From contig JAOVFP010000011.1 of the NCBI GenBank assembly GCA_025738555.1, positions 2,604,001 through 2,668,000 of the forward strand: a DNA stretch of 64,000 bases, written 5' to 3'. Shown in pieces: positions 24,201-35,413 of the stretch. A program made the position numbers and the translations under genes. The stretch is from Cyathus striatus (lineage: Eukaryota > Basidiomycota > Agaricomycetes > Agaricales > Nidulariaceae). The notes under the pieces were generated by a model. That model was not told the origin of the DNA. It worked only from the letters and a program-made list of their open reading frames with translations, and searched no databases. Within the stretch, counting starts at the first letter, position 1. The number at the start of each line of letters is the position of its first letter.

Positions 24201-25385
24201 TGGGTCCTGTATTGCCTCTTCATTATCTGAAGGCGCTCGTAGATAGAGGGGTGATATTCAGTGCTTAATTTCCGAGCATTGGGTAAACAGTCTTAATTGG
24301 ATGTTATACTTAGATACCTGCCATTAGTAAACATCTCGGGAATCGGTATGGTTCACTGCCATCTTGATCCTCAACTACATCACCATCATAACCTCTCTAC
24401 ACAGCAGGAGTTGCTTTATTTTTCAACAAGTGAAAGTGGTTGATAAGCACTTAAATGGCAGGTGAGATGTGGGTCTACATCCTAGCAATCTGTCACCTCT
24501 TCTCACTACCCCCATCCGTCCTGTTTGTCTTCCTCATATCACGAACCCTCCCCACTTCCTCTGTCCTGCCATTCTCAAAACACACACACTCCCTCCTGAA
24601 TGCGTGCCACGTCGTAATTAACACACAACCCAAAGCACTCACCTGTGTCCACAAGAACTACCCAAGTACCCATCCGAATGTGAATTGGAGTTGTGACGCC
24701 GAGGTTGCAGCAGTTGTAATACCTGTTGAGATGGTACAATCTTGTAGTACCTAGATCAAGCAAGTGTATTCTCACATCTTCAAGATCCCCGAGAACACCA
24801 TTATGCAAGTACACTGTAGAATATTCTAGATACATTTCTGTCTTATAAATGCGAAAGAAACTGTGTAGATACCTTAGTGAATTAATTCCTCATATTTTAC
24901 CACTTCAAATCTGTGTGAGGGTCGACAAAATATGACATTAGACTACCCTTGATTAAAACTATATAACGCTAGATGTTGCTATACCACACGTAAAAATAAC
25001 TTCTAGTTAAATCTAACTTCTACAGAATACTAGACCTCCCTAGATCAGCTTCGATAGTGCTGGAAAAAAATCTATGTATTCTATATTTTATGGTCTAATC
25101 CAACCACATCTAACTTCCAGATATCACTGGATTACACTTGATCTCGCTAGACCGACTTTTGACTGGGTCTGAGCGCTTAGTAAGTATATGGTGTGGACTT
25201 CGTCAGAATTCATTGTGATCTCAGATATACAGATCATTTACGTCAATATTTAGTGAGCTGATTCTTATCCATAGGAAAAATGAGAGGACAAACTAGTGTT
25301 GAATGAAGCAGATGCGACATAGGTATGAAAGTATGTTACAGTGTATATTGTCTGTAATAAATGCTCAGCTTGATCAAATAGATAA
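24201..25385. other. Intergenic, nothing recognised
   Basis: Contains a 99-codon open stretch at 24455-24754 without splice or family support and an AT-rich stretch with repeated CTAGA/TCTAG words near 24,950-25,170. No gene called. Confidence 0.4.
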
Positions 25386-26894
25386 CTAATCAGACTGTGC
25401 ATGAGACCTGTCCTGTAATTCGTAGTTTGAATCCTGGGCCTGCGGGTGTACTAGTGCATAGTCACCAGAGTTAGCACTTGGCGGTGCTTTGTATGGCATA
25501 GGGAGTGGCTCTGCACTGGATGCTCTGCATGTAGAATTTTCATGAAAATTCCTGGTCTCTTCATCCCTGAATGGCGCCCCTATACCTGTTGCTTCACGAT
25601 TGGAAAGGACCATATATCCAAAAAGGATTACCCCAGAAATAGTTATAATGGTAAGACATGGAAGTATGCCCACGAAGTCTTCGTTTAGATTAAATTTGTT
25701 AGTCCTTGTGACGGTTGTAATGAGCAGATTAAATACCTATAACTGTACCGAATCCGGGTGGGGCACCTGGCATGGTCCCTCTCAAACTGGTGAAAGCAAA
25801 TAATGTTGCGATAGGTACAGCAAGTGCTTCTTTTGGTTGACTGTAACTGAATACTATCTTCATTACAGATCCAAGAAACACGAAGGTAATAAGCCCTGGT
25901 ATGTGTTAAACATTTCATAGCTTTAGGATTGAGGATAACTTACAGATACCGACGACAATAGAGATTACATATGCCTTTATTAGACCACTTCGTTGGAGGA
26001 GAATGTCATTAATATAGACCCCTCTGAATATATAATCACCAAGGCTGGTGTCGGATGTGGTTTCGAAGCCACTAATACCGGGGCGAGTCCTTTAGTATAA
26101 TAATACAGAATTATTAGACACTTACAGCACAACTCCATATGTATAACCAACAACTATATTTACCATAGTAGTCACATTGGTCGTGTTTTCCATGCCATAG
26201 ATATAAAATCTTACTCCATAACTGCATGTGAAGGAAAATCATAGTCATAAATTGACAGTTTTAAAGGAAATGAAAATTAACCTACATGTCAAAAGGGTAA
26301 TTTTGAATTGATGTATAAGAATTTGTTGTTCCATAATCCTCGAGCGACAACACGGTGTAAAAAACACTATTTTTTTGTGATATAGCTGCCGTTCCAGGAA
26401 AATACCGGTGAAGACACCGTCAAATCTATATTACCACTGTCGCTATTGAGCTAGTTGCGAAATAATATTAAATATAAATCAGCTTACGTGTCAAAGTATA
26501 TATTGACCAGTGTACAGCCACTATCTGATGTATCGGCGAAGCAAGAATCTCTCAAGATATACCAACTCATATGTAGTGTCGATGCCAGTGAATCGACAGA
26601 AGTAAGATCAGCCTCTAAATATATCTTGGAAACCGGACCATTAATTTGGGCCCCCAGACATTCTCAAGAACTACTCACACTTCTGGACAAGCTGGGATCA
26701 ATATTGCGAAAATCGGCTCCGGAAAATTCCTTTACTTGAAATTTAATCCCAACTGTCAGGACAGTGACAATTAAACAGAGCAATATAAAGACATAAAGGG
26801 ATAGACAGCAAATGTTCCTGTCATTTTTTGGATTACGAGACTGCCAAGCTCGTAGAGGGCTGCTGTATGGGTGTCTGAGTAAGGACACCTGCAT
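25386..26894 (-). pseudogene. DUF4436 membrane protein, copy 1, one frameshift
   Basis: Seven exons: 26894-26679, 26624-26488, 26442-26286, 26221-26126, 26089-25944, 25895-25737 and 25678-25386. Six are intact and in phase; exon 3 is 11 nt shorter than in copy 4 and shifts frame at an A run near 26,370, after FSWNGSYITKK. The fold is an N-terminal helix (LSLYVFILLCLIVTVLTVGI), a lumenal domain with YPFD, then helices in exons 5-7 with SLRGTMPGAPPGFG and FVGILPCLTIITISGVILFGYM, the core of DUF4436 (PF14494). The tail is polar. The gene may still be functional if the A-run length is a sequencing error; closest relative here is copy 4. Biological role of the family is unknown to me. Confidence 0.85.
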
Positions 26895-26950
26895 GATGAA
26901 GTATACGAATGAAGTGGGCAGCTATGTAGAGCGTGTTTTGCTGTACCAGT

Positions 26951-26957
26951 TTTATAT
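26951..26957 (-). promoter_or_regulatory. TATA box of DUF4436 copy 1
   Basis: ATATAAA on the minus strand, about 57 nt before the ATG, inside a block of about 150 bp shared with copies 2, 4 and 5. Upstream shared words are TTGAGGCGCTAATCTATATT and GATATAATTATTGCAGGA. Confidence 0.55.
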
Positions 26958-27069
26958 TGAAGTCGTGCAAGGGACTCCTGCAATAATTATATCAACTGTT
27001 CCAATCACACTAAGTTAAATATAGATTAGCGCCTCAAAACATTGTTGACAGGTGCGTGTTAATAATAAT

Positions 27070-28745
27070 AGATAGAAACTAGGGTGGAAACAATGTGAAA
27101 TGTCTGGTATGGAGAAAAAATTTAACAGGGCGGAAGTGTCTGTCCATTCTTTAAATCCTACTGAGTTTACAATAGAGGTAAAGAAAGTGGAGAAAGGCGA
27201 AAACTCCTCTTCACTGCTCAGCATATACTGTACCACCAGGCAATACCGTAAAATGTATATATTATCCATGGTAGTTTACTGTAAACTGTGATGTATGGCT
27301 CCTGTAAATTACCATAGGTTACCAAATAGGAAGGGGGCTCATTCTCACGTCTCTAGGGAAGCTGATACACGAGGCTGTCCATAACAACCTATTAGTCAGA
27401 CAATGAGGCGCACCTGCATCCCGCCTCATCCCGCCATCATGCCATGCTGCCTGCTGCTTACTTCTTTTATTACATCAATTAATTAATTAACAGAAGGAAT
27501 CATGTTCTCACATTGATCAAAAGCTTCGTGTACTAGCCAAACCATTTGCATAAAACACAGAATGCTTGAACAATACTTAACAAAAGACTCGTGTACTTAT
27601 AAGTATACCCAGTATATTATATCTTTACATATCTGTACTATTTAATCTCTGTAGAATATATCTATGTATGTCGTTGATTCAAAATACTTACTAATCCACT
27701 TTGTTTTTCAATTTATACCACCACAATATCAGTTTTATGCAACTGTAGGTACAAATTCGGCTTGGATAGTAAAATTAGGACGCACAGCATCCTCGATATT
27801 TAAATCTTTTTCATATATGAAATTGCTTTTTCTAGCTAATTGGATATAACAAAAGGTATGAACACTCACAATGTACCAGTACACTTAGTTGAGTTCTAAA
27901 GGTTTTTACTCTTTCGTCAGACAAAAACTGTAAGTTGACAAAACTACCCAAGGAATAGGAGATTTAATCTTATAATGTATTGCAGATATAAATTTCATTT
28001 AATTATCTCATTTTATTTGACACAAAAGTGGTGAAATGCTATGTTTGCCTATTTCATAAATCTCCGTATGATACAATCACACCGGTACATTGCGTATGGT
28101 AACTTACATAATTGCTCCTTTCGTAATCCTGACACTAATCAAACACAGAGCGTTCTGGCATGTTCCTATGCACCTCATATTTTTGTTTATACACAGGCTG
28201 GAGTATAAAATTGAAGTTTCGGAAATTTGGAAAACATATGGAAAACATAAAAAATGGAAGCATAAAATGAAATGAAAATAGTTTACTGTATTTCCATACC
28301 ATGTAAAACTAAGATTTGTGAAAATGCGGAAAACATACAAAAACATATGGAAAAACATATATGTAGGGCTGGAAAATATATAATATGATGTATGAAACAC
28401 AGATGCTTTGGAAGATACAGAAAAAGAAGCTGATGGGAAGACACAGTTCATTAACGTTGACATGAAACACGTGCACAGATATCACATCTCTGAGGTGAAA
28501 CAAATCCATGAGTACTTTATATCTGAATTTGGAAATGTCGGGATTGGTAATGGTCTCACTGTCTTACAGCATAGTGCTCAGAGATCTATGTTCAAGATCA
28601 TTTTATTACCATGTAGTACTACTTACTACTTAGTCTATTGTAATTGCTTCATGTTATGTATTATTACTCCTCCTGTAATTTACCGTGTCAATACATTACA
28701 ACCGGGTTCTAATTACAGTACATAATGTATCAGGACCACATCATC
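27070..28745. other. AT-rich intergenic, no gene supported
   Basis: Includes a TTAATTAATTAA palindrome near 27,478 and, from about 28,210 to 28,385, repeated words of the type ATATGGAAAACATA that resemble subterminal repeats of a DNA transposon. No open frame has splice or family support. Confidence 0.4.
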
Positions 28746-28753
28746 AGGTGGTA

Positions 28754-28900
28754 CCACTACGACCAAGTGTTCATAGATTTTTAGCATGACAGCAATGAAC
28801 TGTACCTCTGTTCAACACAGGTTGTGATGCGTGATAAACCTGGGACCCGTCCAAGTTCATAGCCCATTGTGACATGTGACTGAACACTTGGTCATAGTGG
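28754..28900. mobile_element. 147-bp MITE with 23-bp terminal inverted repeats and TA duplication
   Basis: The left end 28754-28776 begins CCACTACGACCAAGTGTTCA and the right end 28878-28900 is its reverse complement with one mismatch. TA dinucleotides flank both ends (28752-28753 and 28901-28902). Internal sequence is non-coding. TA target and small size fit a Tc1/mariner-type MITE. Confidence 0.7.
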
Positions 28901-28964
28901 TACAGTATATGGTTATGTTGGAAATGGCAATAAACAATGTTGTTTAAGATTAAGATAATCTAAG

Positions 28965-29228
28965 GTGCTAACAGGAATCGACTTTGTTCATGTTACAACA
29001 CCTGAGTGTCAGGAAATATTTAGTGAGGATATTCTTGGAAATTTGGTGGATGGTCTTGTACAGCAAGAGCTGTATGATTTGTATGAAACTGAGTATGAAG
29101 GATATTGTACAGCAAAGGCTGTATACAATGTCAAGTATAATGAAAAGGGTATAGTACACACTATAGACTTGGTGCTATATCTGATGTGTATATTGTATAG
29201 ATCAATGCTTAACTTGCTTAAGACTTGA
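28965..29228 (+). other. Acidic open frame, unrecognised
   Basis: An 87-codon frame with the acidic peptide DGLVQQELYDLYETEYEGYC and a CpG-poor composition like the nearby transposon. It could be a transposon-gene fragment. There is no splice or homology support, so I do not call a gene. Confidence 0.2.
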
Positions 29229-29499
29229 CCTATGACTGATTCTGCTTCTGTTACTGTTACTCTGACTGTGACTGTGACTTCTGACTAATACTGTGATGTG
29301 CTGATAAAACTGTACTAATAACTGATGACTAATGACAAATGGGTGAGACTACTAGGGGGTGGGTAGCTATCTATCTACTGCCAAACTGCCCTCCTTATAT
29401 ACTTTTTCCCAATCTGCTTAGTAATCCAATTCCCACTCTACCATCCTACATTGTTCTCCAAAATGAGTAGTGTGCAAGTGTAGATTTTAGATCTGAGGC

Positions 29500-29960
29500 T
29501 GTACAGGACAATGGTATTTGAGGGTTAGTCAGCAGAGAACAATAGCTTATGTTAGAACAATGTGTAATGAATTACATTGTTCTAAATAAAGAGCTACATT
29601 GTTCTGGGCAAGAACAATAGGAATCCAAATTTATCACAATGGAGTAGTGAACAATAGATACCTATCTGCCATTGTGTGAACAATGGCAGTGAAAACAATG
29701 GAGTTATATATAAATAGTTTCACATTGTCTTTGAATAATGGGTAAAGAGTACAATGTAGTTCATTTATTATGAACAATAGGATTGAAAACAATGGAGTGA
29801 TATATAAATAGTTTTCTCATTGTCTTCAATAATAGGTGAATAGTACAATGCAGTTCATTTATTATGAACAATAGGATTGAAAACAATGGAGTTGTATATA
29901 AATAGTTTCTCATTGTCTTCATACAATGGATGAATAACACAATGAAAGAGTGTCATATTA
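29500..29960. repeat. 94-bp tandem repeat rich in ACAATG/CATTGT
   Basis: Three units of 94 bp start at 29678, 29772 and 29866, each opening GAACAAT and containing GAAAACAATGGAGT and ATATAAATAGTTT. The preceding 180 bp carries many more ACAATG and CATTGT words in both orientations, which suggests a transposon end with subterminal repeats. Confidence 0.8.
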
Positions 29961-30928
29961 TCCTTTGTTAGTGCATTGTTTGTGCAAGTGATTAATTATT
30001 GATATGTGTATGATGTTTAATGGTGATTTGAAGTTATTTGTTCATGTAAGGTATTGGTTTGTTCATGTATGGTATTGGGTATATTTGATTAGTAGTGTAT
30101 TGTATCATGTGATGGTGTGAACTATTCAGTCATGTGACATGACAGTGCAATTTCTTTAATTGTGGTATACAGTGCATTTGCATGCATTATATATAATCAA
30201 AAATCATGCCTGACAACGAGGGAAGCAATGGTGATGATGCAATGAGGTACGGTACTTAATGAAAGGAGATTGAAAGCGCATTTCAAGGTTGTGATGCTGT
30301 AAGAAGATGGGCATCCAGTTTTTACCATGCATGCACAAAAGTGAGTGTGATTGAGCATGTCACGCTCAGGGCCAAATTTTCATGCTCAAGACATATTAGT
30401 TGTAAATGGCCTATTTGTGATTCAAATAAAATGTAAATCAAGTATATATACTCCAACAAAGTCTAGCACGCGGCGGCAGTGTAGATAGTAGCTATGAGGT
30501 TGGGGGGTAGGGTCAGTTTACTGGCCCAGGACGCAAACAGAGTGTGCCGCTGGGTGGGCAAGACAAACTGTTGCGATTTGCTACTATGTGTACTGTGCTT
30601 ATGCCATGAAATTATACTGTGTGACTTCTGAGAAATTGGTGAACACGGTGTTGCAGTGTTTTGGGCTCAATGTAATGTGCTGGGATGCTAACATGTGTAT
30701 TATGGCAAAAAAAATTAAGGGGTATGCTAATACATAGACAAGGGGGGGGGGGGGGTGGGAAATGGAACTACTGGATGTGCGGTACCGTTGGTCTGATCTT
30801 CAAATGTTGAGGACGAGGAGCTTGCTTCTGGGTGTGTGTTGATGGTGTGACAGAGAGAGGCAAAAAGGCTTCTGCTTGCCTCTGTTTGCCACATTGTTGG
30901 ATGCTGCGATGGGCACACCTGACTATGC
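29961..30928. other. Spacer with a G14 tract and similarity to 2.8-2.96 kb
   Basis: No intact gene. A run of 14 G lies at 30742-30755. About 30,840-30,925 matches 2,880-2,945 in the same orientation (TTGCCTCTGTTTGCC, GTTGGA-GCTG-GATGGGC), so a second relic of that locus sits here. The DDE transposon inserted at its end. Confidence 0.5.
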
Positions 30929-30930
30929 TA

Positions 30931-33900
30931 CAGTTGGGGTCACGCAAAGACCACCAACTTTTTAATTGATTTATTCCCACACCACAAATCACTTCTGACC
31001 CCCAAAAACCCTCGGAATAGCTTCATTTTGGCTTGTACTTTCGATTTCCACAAGCCGATTTTTGAAATTCCGAGTTTTTAATTTTTTGACCCAAAAATTT
31101 GGCCACCAGCCAAAAAAAATCGATAAAATCTCGGAAAATGTATTTTTAGCTTCCTTTTATCGATCTAGATATGATCCCGTAAAAATTAGACCTCCAAATC
31201 ACCTCATCAGGTGCCAAAAACACCCTTTCTCTAACCAACATGGCCAGAGGTTTCCCCAAAAAGAAGGCTCGTAACACTACTGGACTCCACAATAATTGAA
31301 AAAATACTGTTCCTCAGCATTCCAATTCACCCTCTATTGCCTCTCTGTCATCCCTGGAGCAAGATTTCAATGATGGCGCCACTATCAGTACCCCACCAGC
31401 AAATCCTTCCATGCCCTATTGTTACACTGATGATGGGGAGATTATTGTGGACTCACTCTCAGATGAGGATTTGAGTGATAGTGAAGATTCAGAGGCGGCT
31501 ATATCAGAGTTTAATTGGGATGATATGGAGGATGAGGAGTTTGGCAGAAAACTAGCTGATATGGCTTTGGAGGATGATCCCAATGATAAAGACTGGATTC
31601 CACCCAAGCTAAAACATTCAAATCTTAAACAAAAAGGTATCAATAAGTTTCTTTTAATACTCAATACTATATCTAATGAATTAAATAACATTCAGAATGT
31701 TCTACAACATACATGAAGGGGCCGGATATTATGAATAAATCTGCTCGGACCAAAAGACGTTACAAAAAGGCTTGGAAATCTCAATCAACACTTGATAATT
31801 TTGTCAAGATAAATTCTGGGACTCTTAAACATTCAGCAGCAGAAATTGAGTCAAGTACCAGCTCAGAAGAGCATATAGATTCTGAGAATAGTATTGGTTC
31901 TCCAATTCAGGAGTCTAGAGAATCTTCATCAAATACACCACAGAATCCATTATCAAATGTTCCTGATACCACTGCCAGTGAAGATGAACTCTTGGATGAA
32001 GAGCTGGAAATAAATCTGCAATCTGCAGATGCTGATATAAAGGGCTGGGAGTTGCTTCACACACAGATTCAGAATGATTTAAAGTGTCACAAGAAGACCC
32101 TCCCACTTTCAAAAATGAATCAGCTTATGATTCTATCAAATTTTGCCACTGCTCATCTGAATGGTATGACTTGCATGGAAGCAAGTGAATCTATTGCTAA
32201 ATTGTGGCGAGTTGGAAAAGGACAAACATGGTTTGCACAACAGGTCTGGTCACTAGCAAGGCACTATCAGATATTTGAGCAGCTTCCAGAAGAGAAATGA
32301 GGTGGAAGAAAAAATGCACATTCATATCTCAGTGATGAAAATGTTATTTTGCTATCACTGACTTATCTTCGCAGTCAGAAGCCTGGCACTGTGTCCCCTA
32401 AAAATTTTCAAAAGGCAATCAATGAACAGATCTTTCCTGATCTCAGTATTACACCAGCTAAGCCAATTAGCATACAAACTGTTCATTGCTGGCTACATGA
32501 GTTGGGCTGGCATCACTCTACAGTGAAAAAAGGTGTTTACAAAGATGATCATTCACAACCAGATGTGGAAAAGTACAGAGACAACAAATATCTACCTGAG
32601 ATGGAAGAATATGAACGACGAATGGCACATTATGAAGGCCCTGAATTAACTCAAGTTGAGCCTCAATTAAAGGAAGGAGAACAAGAAATAATTCCTATAT
32701 TTCATGATGAAAGTTCTTTTCATCATAATGATGCACCAACTAAGGCTTGGTATGTTCATGAATACTTATTCAGTTCTTTCACTCACACCTGGAAATATAG
32801 GCTTGAAAAGAAACAAACTCTACTTTGTCAAAAAGGAAGGGGTCGCATTATTCATGTCTCAAGTTTTATAACTCCAGAGACTGGTCAATTGGTGGTAAAA
32901 GATGAAAATGGAGACATTAAATGAAATGCTTGTAAAATTATTTTTCCTGGTGCAAATGGAGATGCTTGGTGGGACTGTTCACAACTACTGAAGCAAATGG
33001 AAGATGTAATATCTATATTTGAGGAAGCTCACCCCATGAAAAAAGCATTATTTATTTTTGACCAGTCTTCTGCACATGCTTCACTTCCTCCAGATGCACT
33101 CAGGGCATTTGAAATGAACAAAAGTGATGGAGGAAAACAATGTACTCAACATGATACAACCATTCCTGAAACAAATCCATTTCCTGAACATTGAGGAAAG
33201 CCTCAGACAATGACATTGGAAGATGGTTGACCAAAAGGACTTAAAACTGTTTTGGAAGAATGAGGATTTGATGTTTCAAAAATTTGTGCAAAGTGCTCTC
33301 CAGTCTGTCCTTTTGAAAGTCAAAACTGCTGTATGGCACAATTGCTTAGCCAACAGGATGACTTTATTGATCAGAAGTCTATGCTTGAAATAATGATTAC
33401 AGAGGCTGGACATATATGTATGTTCTTGCCAAAATTTCATTGTGAACTTAACCCAATAGAAATGGTAAGTGCTATTTATCTACAATATCATAATATTTCT
33501 AGTACACCTTTTAGTATTGGGGATGGGTAAAATATCATTACCGTGAAGAAGAAAAATGAACATTTCAACATGCAAAGAATTCAGTGGTCAAATATCTTGA
33601 TGCATGTCCACTGGAAGTAATTCAACAATTCATCAATCATACTTGGCAATTTATGAGTACATACCAACATGGATTGACAGGAGAAGCAGCAGAATGGGCT
33701 GTTTGGAAACAGCGCCAACACCATCAAGTATCAAACCGTGCCATGTATGCAATTGAATCACTTTTGAATTGAATTGGACCCTGTAACATGTCGTTTTTTT
33801 TGCCAAAAAATTTGGCCACCCTATTTTATCGTGGGAACTTTATGAAAACAGTGTTTTTTGATGTATTTGAGGCTTCTGAATCCAAATCTGTAATTAGTTT

Positions 33901-33961
33901 GTCCCAAAAAATTCACGTTGTTGAGATATTAAAATTGGTGGTGTTTGCATGACCCCAACCG
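30931..33961 (+). mobile_element. DDE DNA transposon, about 3.03 kb, with terminal inverted repeats
   Basis: The left end starts CAGTTGGGGTCACGCAAAG and the right end, reverse-complemented, CGGTTGGGGTCATGCAAAC; 24 of the first 27 positions match. The left end follows TA, and CA stands where the right-hand TA is expected, one transition away. The CAGT-type end, TA target and encoded transposase all fit the Tc1/mariner/IS630-like superfamily. The element is strikingly poor in CpG. Confidence 0.8.
31240..33772 (+). pseudogene. DDE transposase with seven in-frame TGA codons
   Basis: Exons 31240-31636, 31696-33464 and 33515-33772 join in phase to about 807 codons, giving an IS630/Tc1-like transposase of the long fungal type. 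It starts basic (MARGFPKKKARN), has an acidic region, then KGPDIMNKSARTKRRYKKAW and the catalytic Asp in FHDESSFH, the second Asp in FDQSSAH and the Glu in FHCELNPIEM. Such enzymes cut and rejoin the element ends in the nucleus. The frame is interrupted only by TGA, at 31297, 32298, 32922, 33192, 33228, 33261 and 33557; no TAA, TAG or frameshift occurs. Several TGAs stand where Arg is plausible, so CGA-to-TGA decay explains them. Only 14 CpG were counted in these 2.5 kb. Confidence 0.85.
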
Positions 33962-33963
33962 CA

Positions 33964-35240
33964 GGTGAGTCAAAGAAAGCCTCATCGAAGGTGTACATAG
34001 TACACTTGCATTTAATCACACAATAATGGACTATTGGATACCGGTACTGCTAGCATGTAAAAGTCCAACGCAGTCAAAGGGGTTGGAAGAAGTTACAAGT
34101 CCAAAGAACGGCATGAACCAGGCTATATTGACTAAATCGCTACCCTCATCGGATTAATATCAGACTATTTGTAGACTTTGGACAGGTAAGCAACTGTGAG
34201 TTGACTGGCTTCTGAATGATGGTCGTCAGGTGTATGACTACGTCAGACCAGCGTCTGACTGAGCGTTTTTACTGAGTGTCACTTGCTTGCAGTTGCTTAC
34301 TTAAGTACCTCCCTTTCTCCGATACGGTTGTCGAACTACGTACTGATACCACGGTGCAAGTATCCAGATACTTTATATAAATAATTATAACGATATATTA
34401 AAGGATCAAGGTAAATTAACGATGCAATAAGACTTCGTAAGACGATACTTAGTACTATAGTTGTTAAATTTCAATTTCAATACTTAAACTGTAGCACGTT
34501 GCGTACCAACCATATCATGGATGAAAAGGCATGAAGTGGGCTCACAACGACATGGTAGTACCCTGAAGGCTCACCACGCGACGCAGCCTGGTGTACACCA
34601 ATTATTCTGAATTCAGCAATTATACGAGACCGGTCTCAGAAAAACTTAAACGCACTGTGATTGCTCGCAGGACGAGTAATATCTGCGAATCAAGGAAACT
34701 ATATCCTAGCGATTCACTCTAATACGAAAGAAAATTTTAATCGAACAGTTACTTATAAGTATTCAGTAGGCTACGAAATACACAAGGATTCAGATACCAT
34801 AATAATATATGAACGATATCACGAATGTAATTGTGAACAGCCATCTCCTACTTATATTTATAAATATTATACAATGGCAAAATGCTACCGTGTAAGAAAA
34901 GTTTAGAAACGCCAAACTCTAATACTGATGTCGCGCCAAAGATCATTCTAAGCGAGGTTATCAACATGATTGGAGTCAGCTGAGCGAGGTCTTGATGGTC
35001 CTGAGACGACAATGTGATTGTGGAGAAAGAGCGACGTTGACGAGCGTCAATTCTATCCAGATTGTGAAGAGAGCGAGCTGTGAAATGAAGAAAATAGGCT
35101 TCTAGATTATCTGTCAGACGTTTTCGGAACGACAGATCAACATTTTTTCAGAGTTGGTTTGAATAATACCGAACTACCATCCAGAACCTAAATTTTGCTC
35201 CATAATCTGGGAAGTATCATGACCGGCAGTGTGGAAATTA
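33964..35240. other. Spacer, upstream of DUF4436 copy 2
   Basis: An 81-codon frame at 34661-34906 is unsupported. About 35,030-35,160 matches 59,900-60,080, upstream of DUF4436 copy 5 (shared words GATTGTGAA, GAAATGAAGAAA, TTTCGGAACGAC), so the duplication that produced the copies reached this far upstream. Confidence 0.5.
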
Positions 35241-35349
35241 ACACACCTGTCAACGATGCTCTGAGGCGCTAATCTATATTACTTTGCATGATCAGAACGG
35301 TCGATATAATTATCGCAGGACTGTAGAAGGGCCCCTTACACGACTTCAG

Positions 35350-35356
35350 TATAAAA
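35350..35356 (+). promoter_or_regulatory. TATA box of DUF4436 copy 2
   Basis: TATAAAA, 64 nt before the ATG, in the promoter block shared by copies 1, 2, 4 and 5. Conserved upstream words are GAGGCGCTAATCTATATTAC and GATATAATTATCGCAGGA. Confidence 0.6.
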
Positions 35357-35413
35357 CCAGTATAGAAAAATGCGCTCTAGTAGTAGCCCACTTTTTCATT
35401 CATATACTTTATC

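Noticed and set aside
31422..31691. Minus-strand Ser-rich 89-codon frame
   Set aside because: Antisense shadow of the acidic N-terminal region of the transposase.
31240..33772. TGA reassigned as a sense codon
   Set aside because: The P450, DUF4436 and membrane genes are well formed with ordinary use of stops (DUF4436 copies end with TAG or TAA, but several fungal ORFs here end with TGA too), and CpG depletion gives a simpler explanation.
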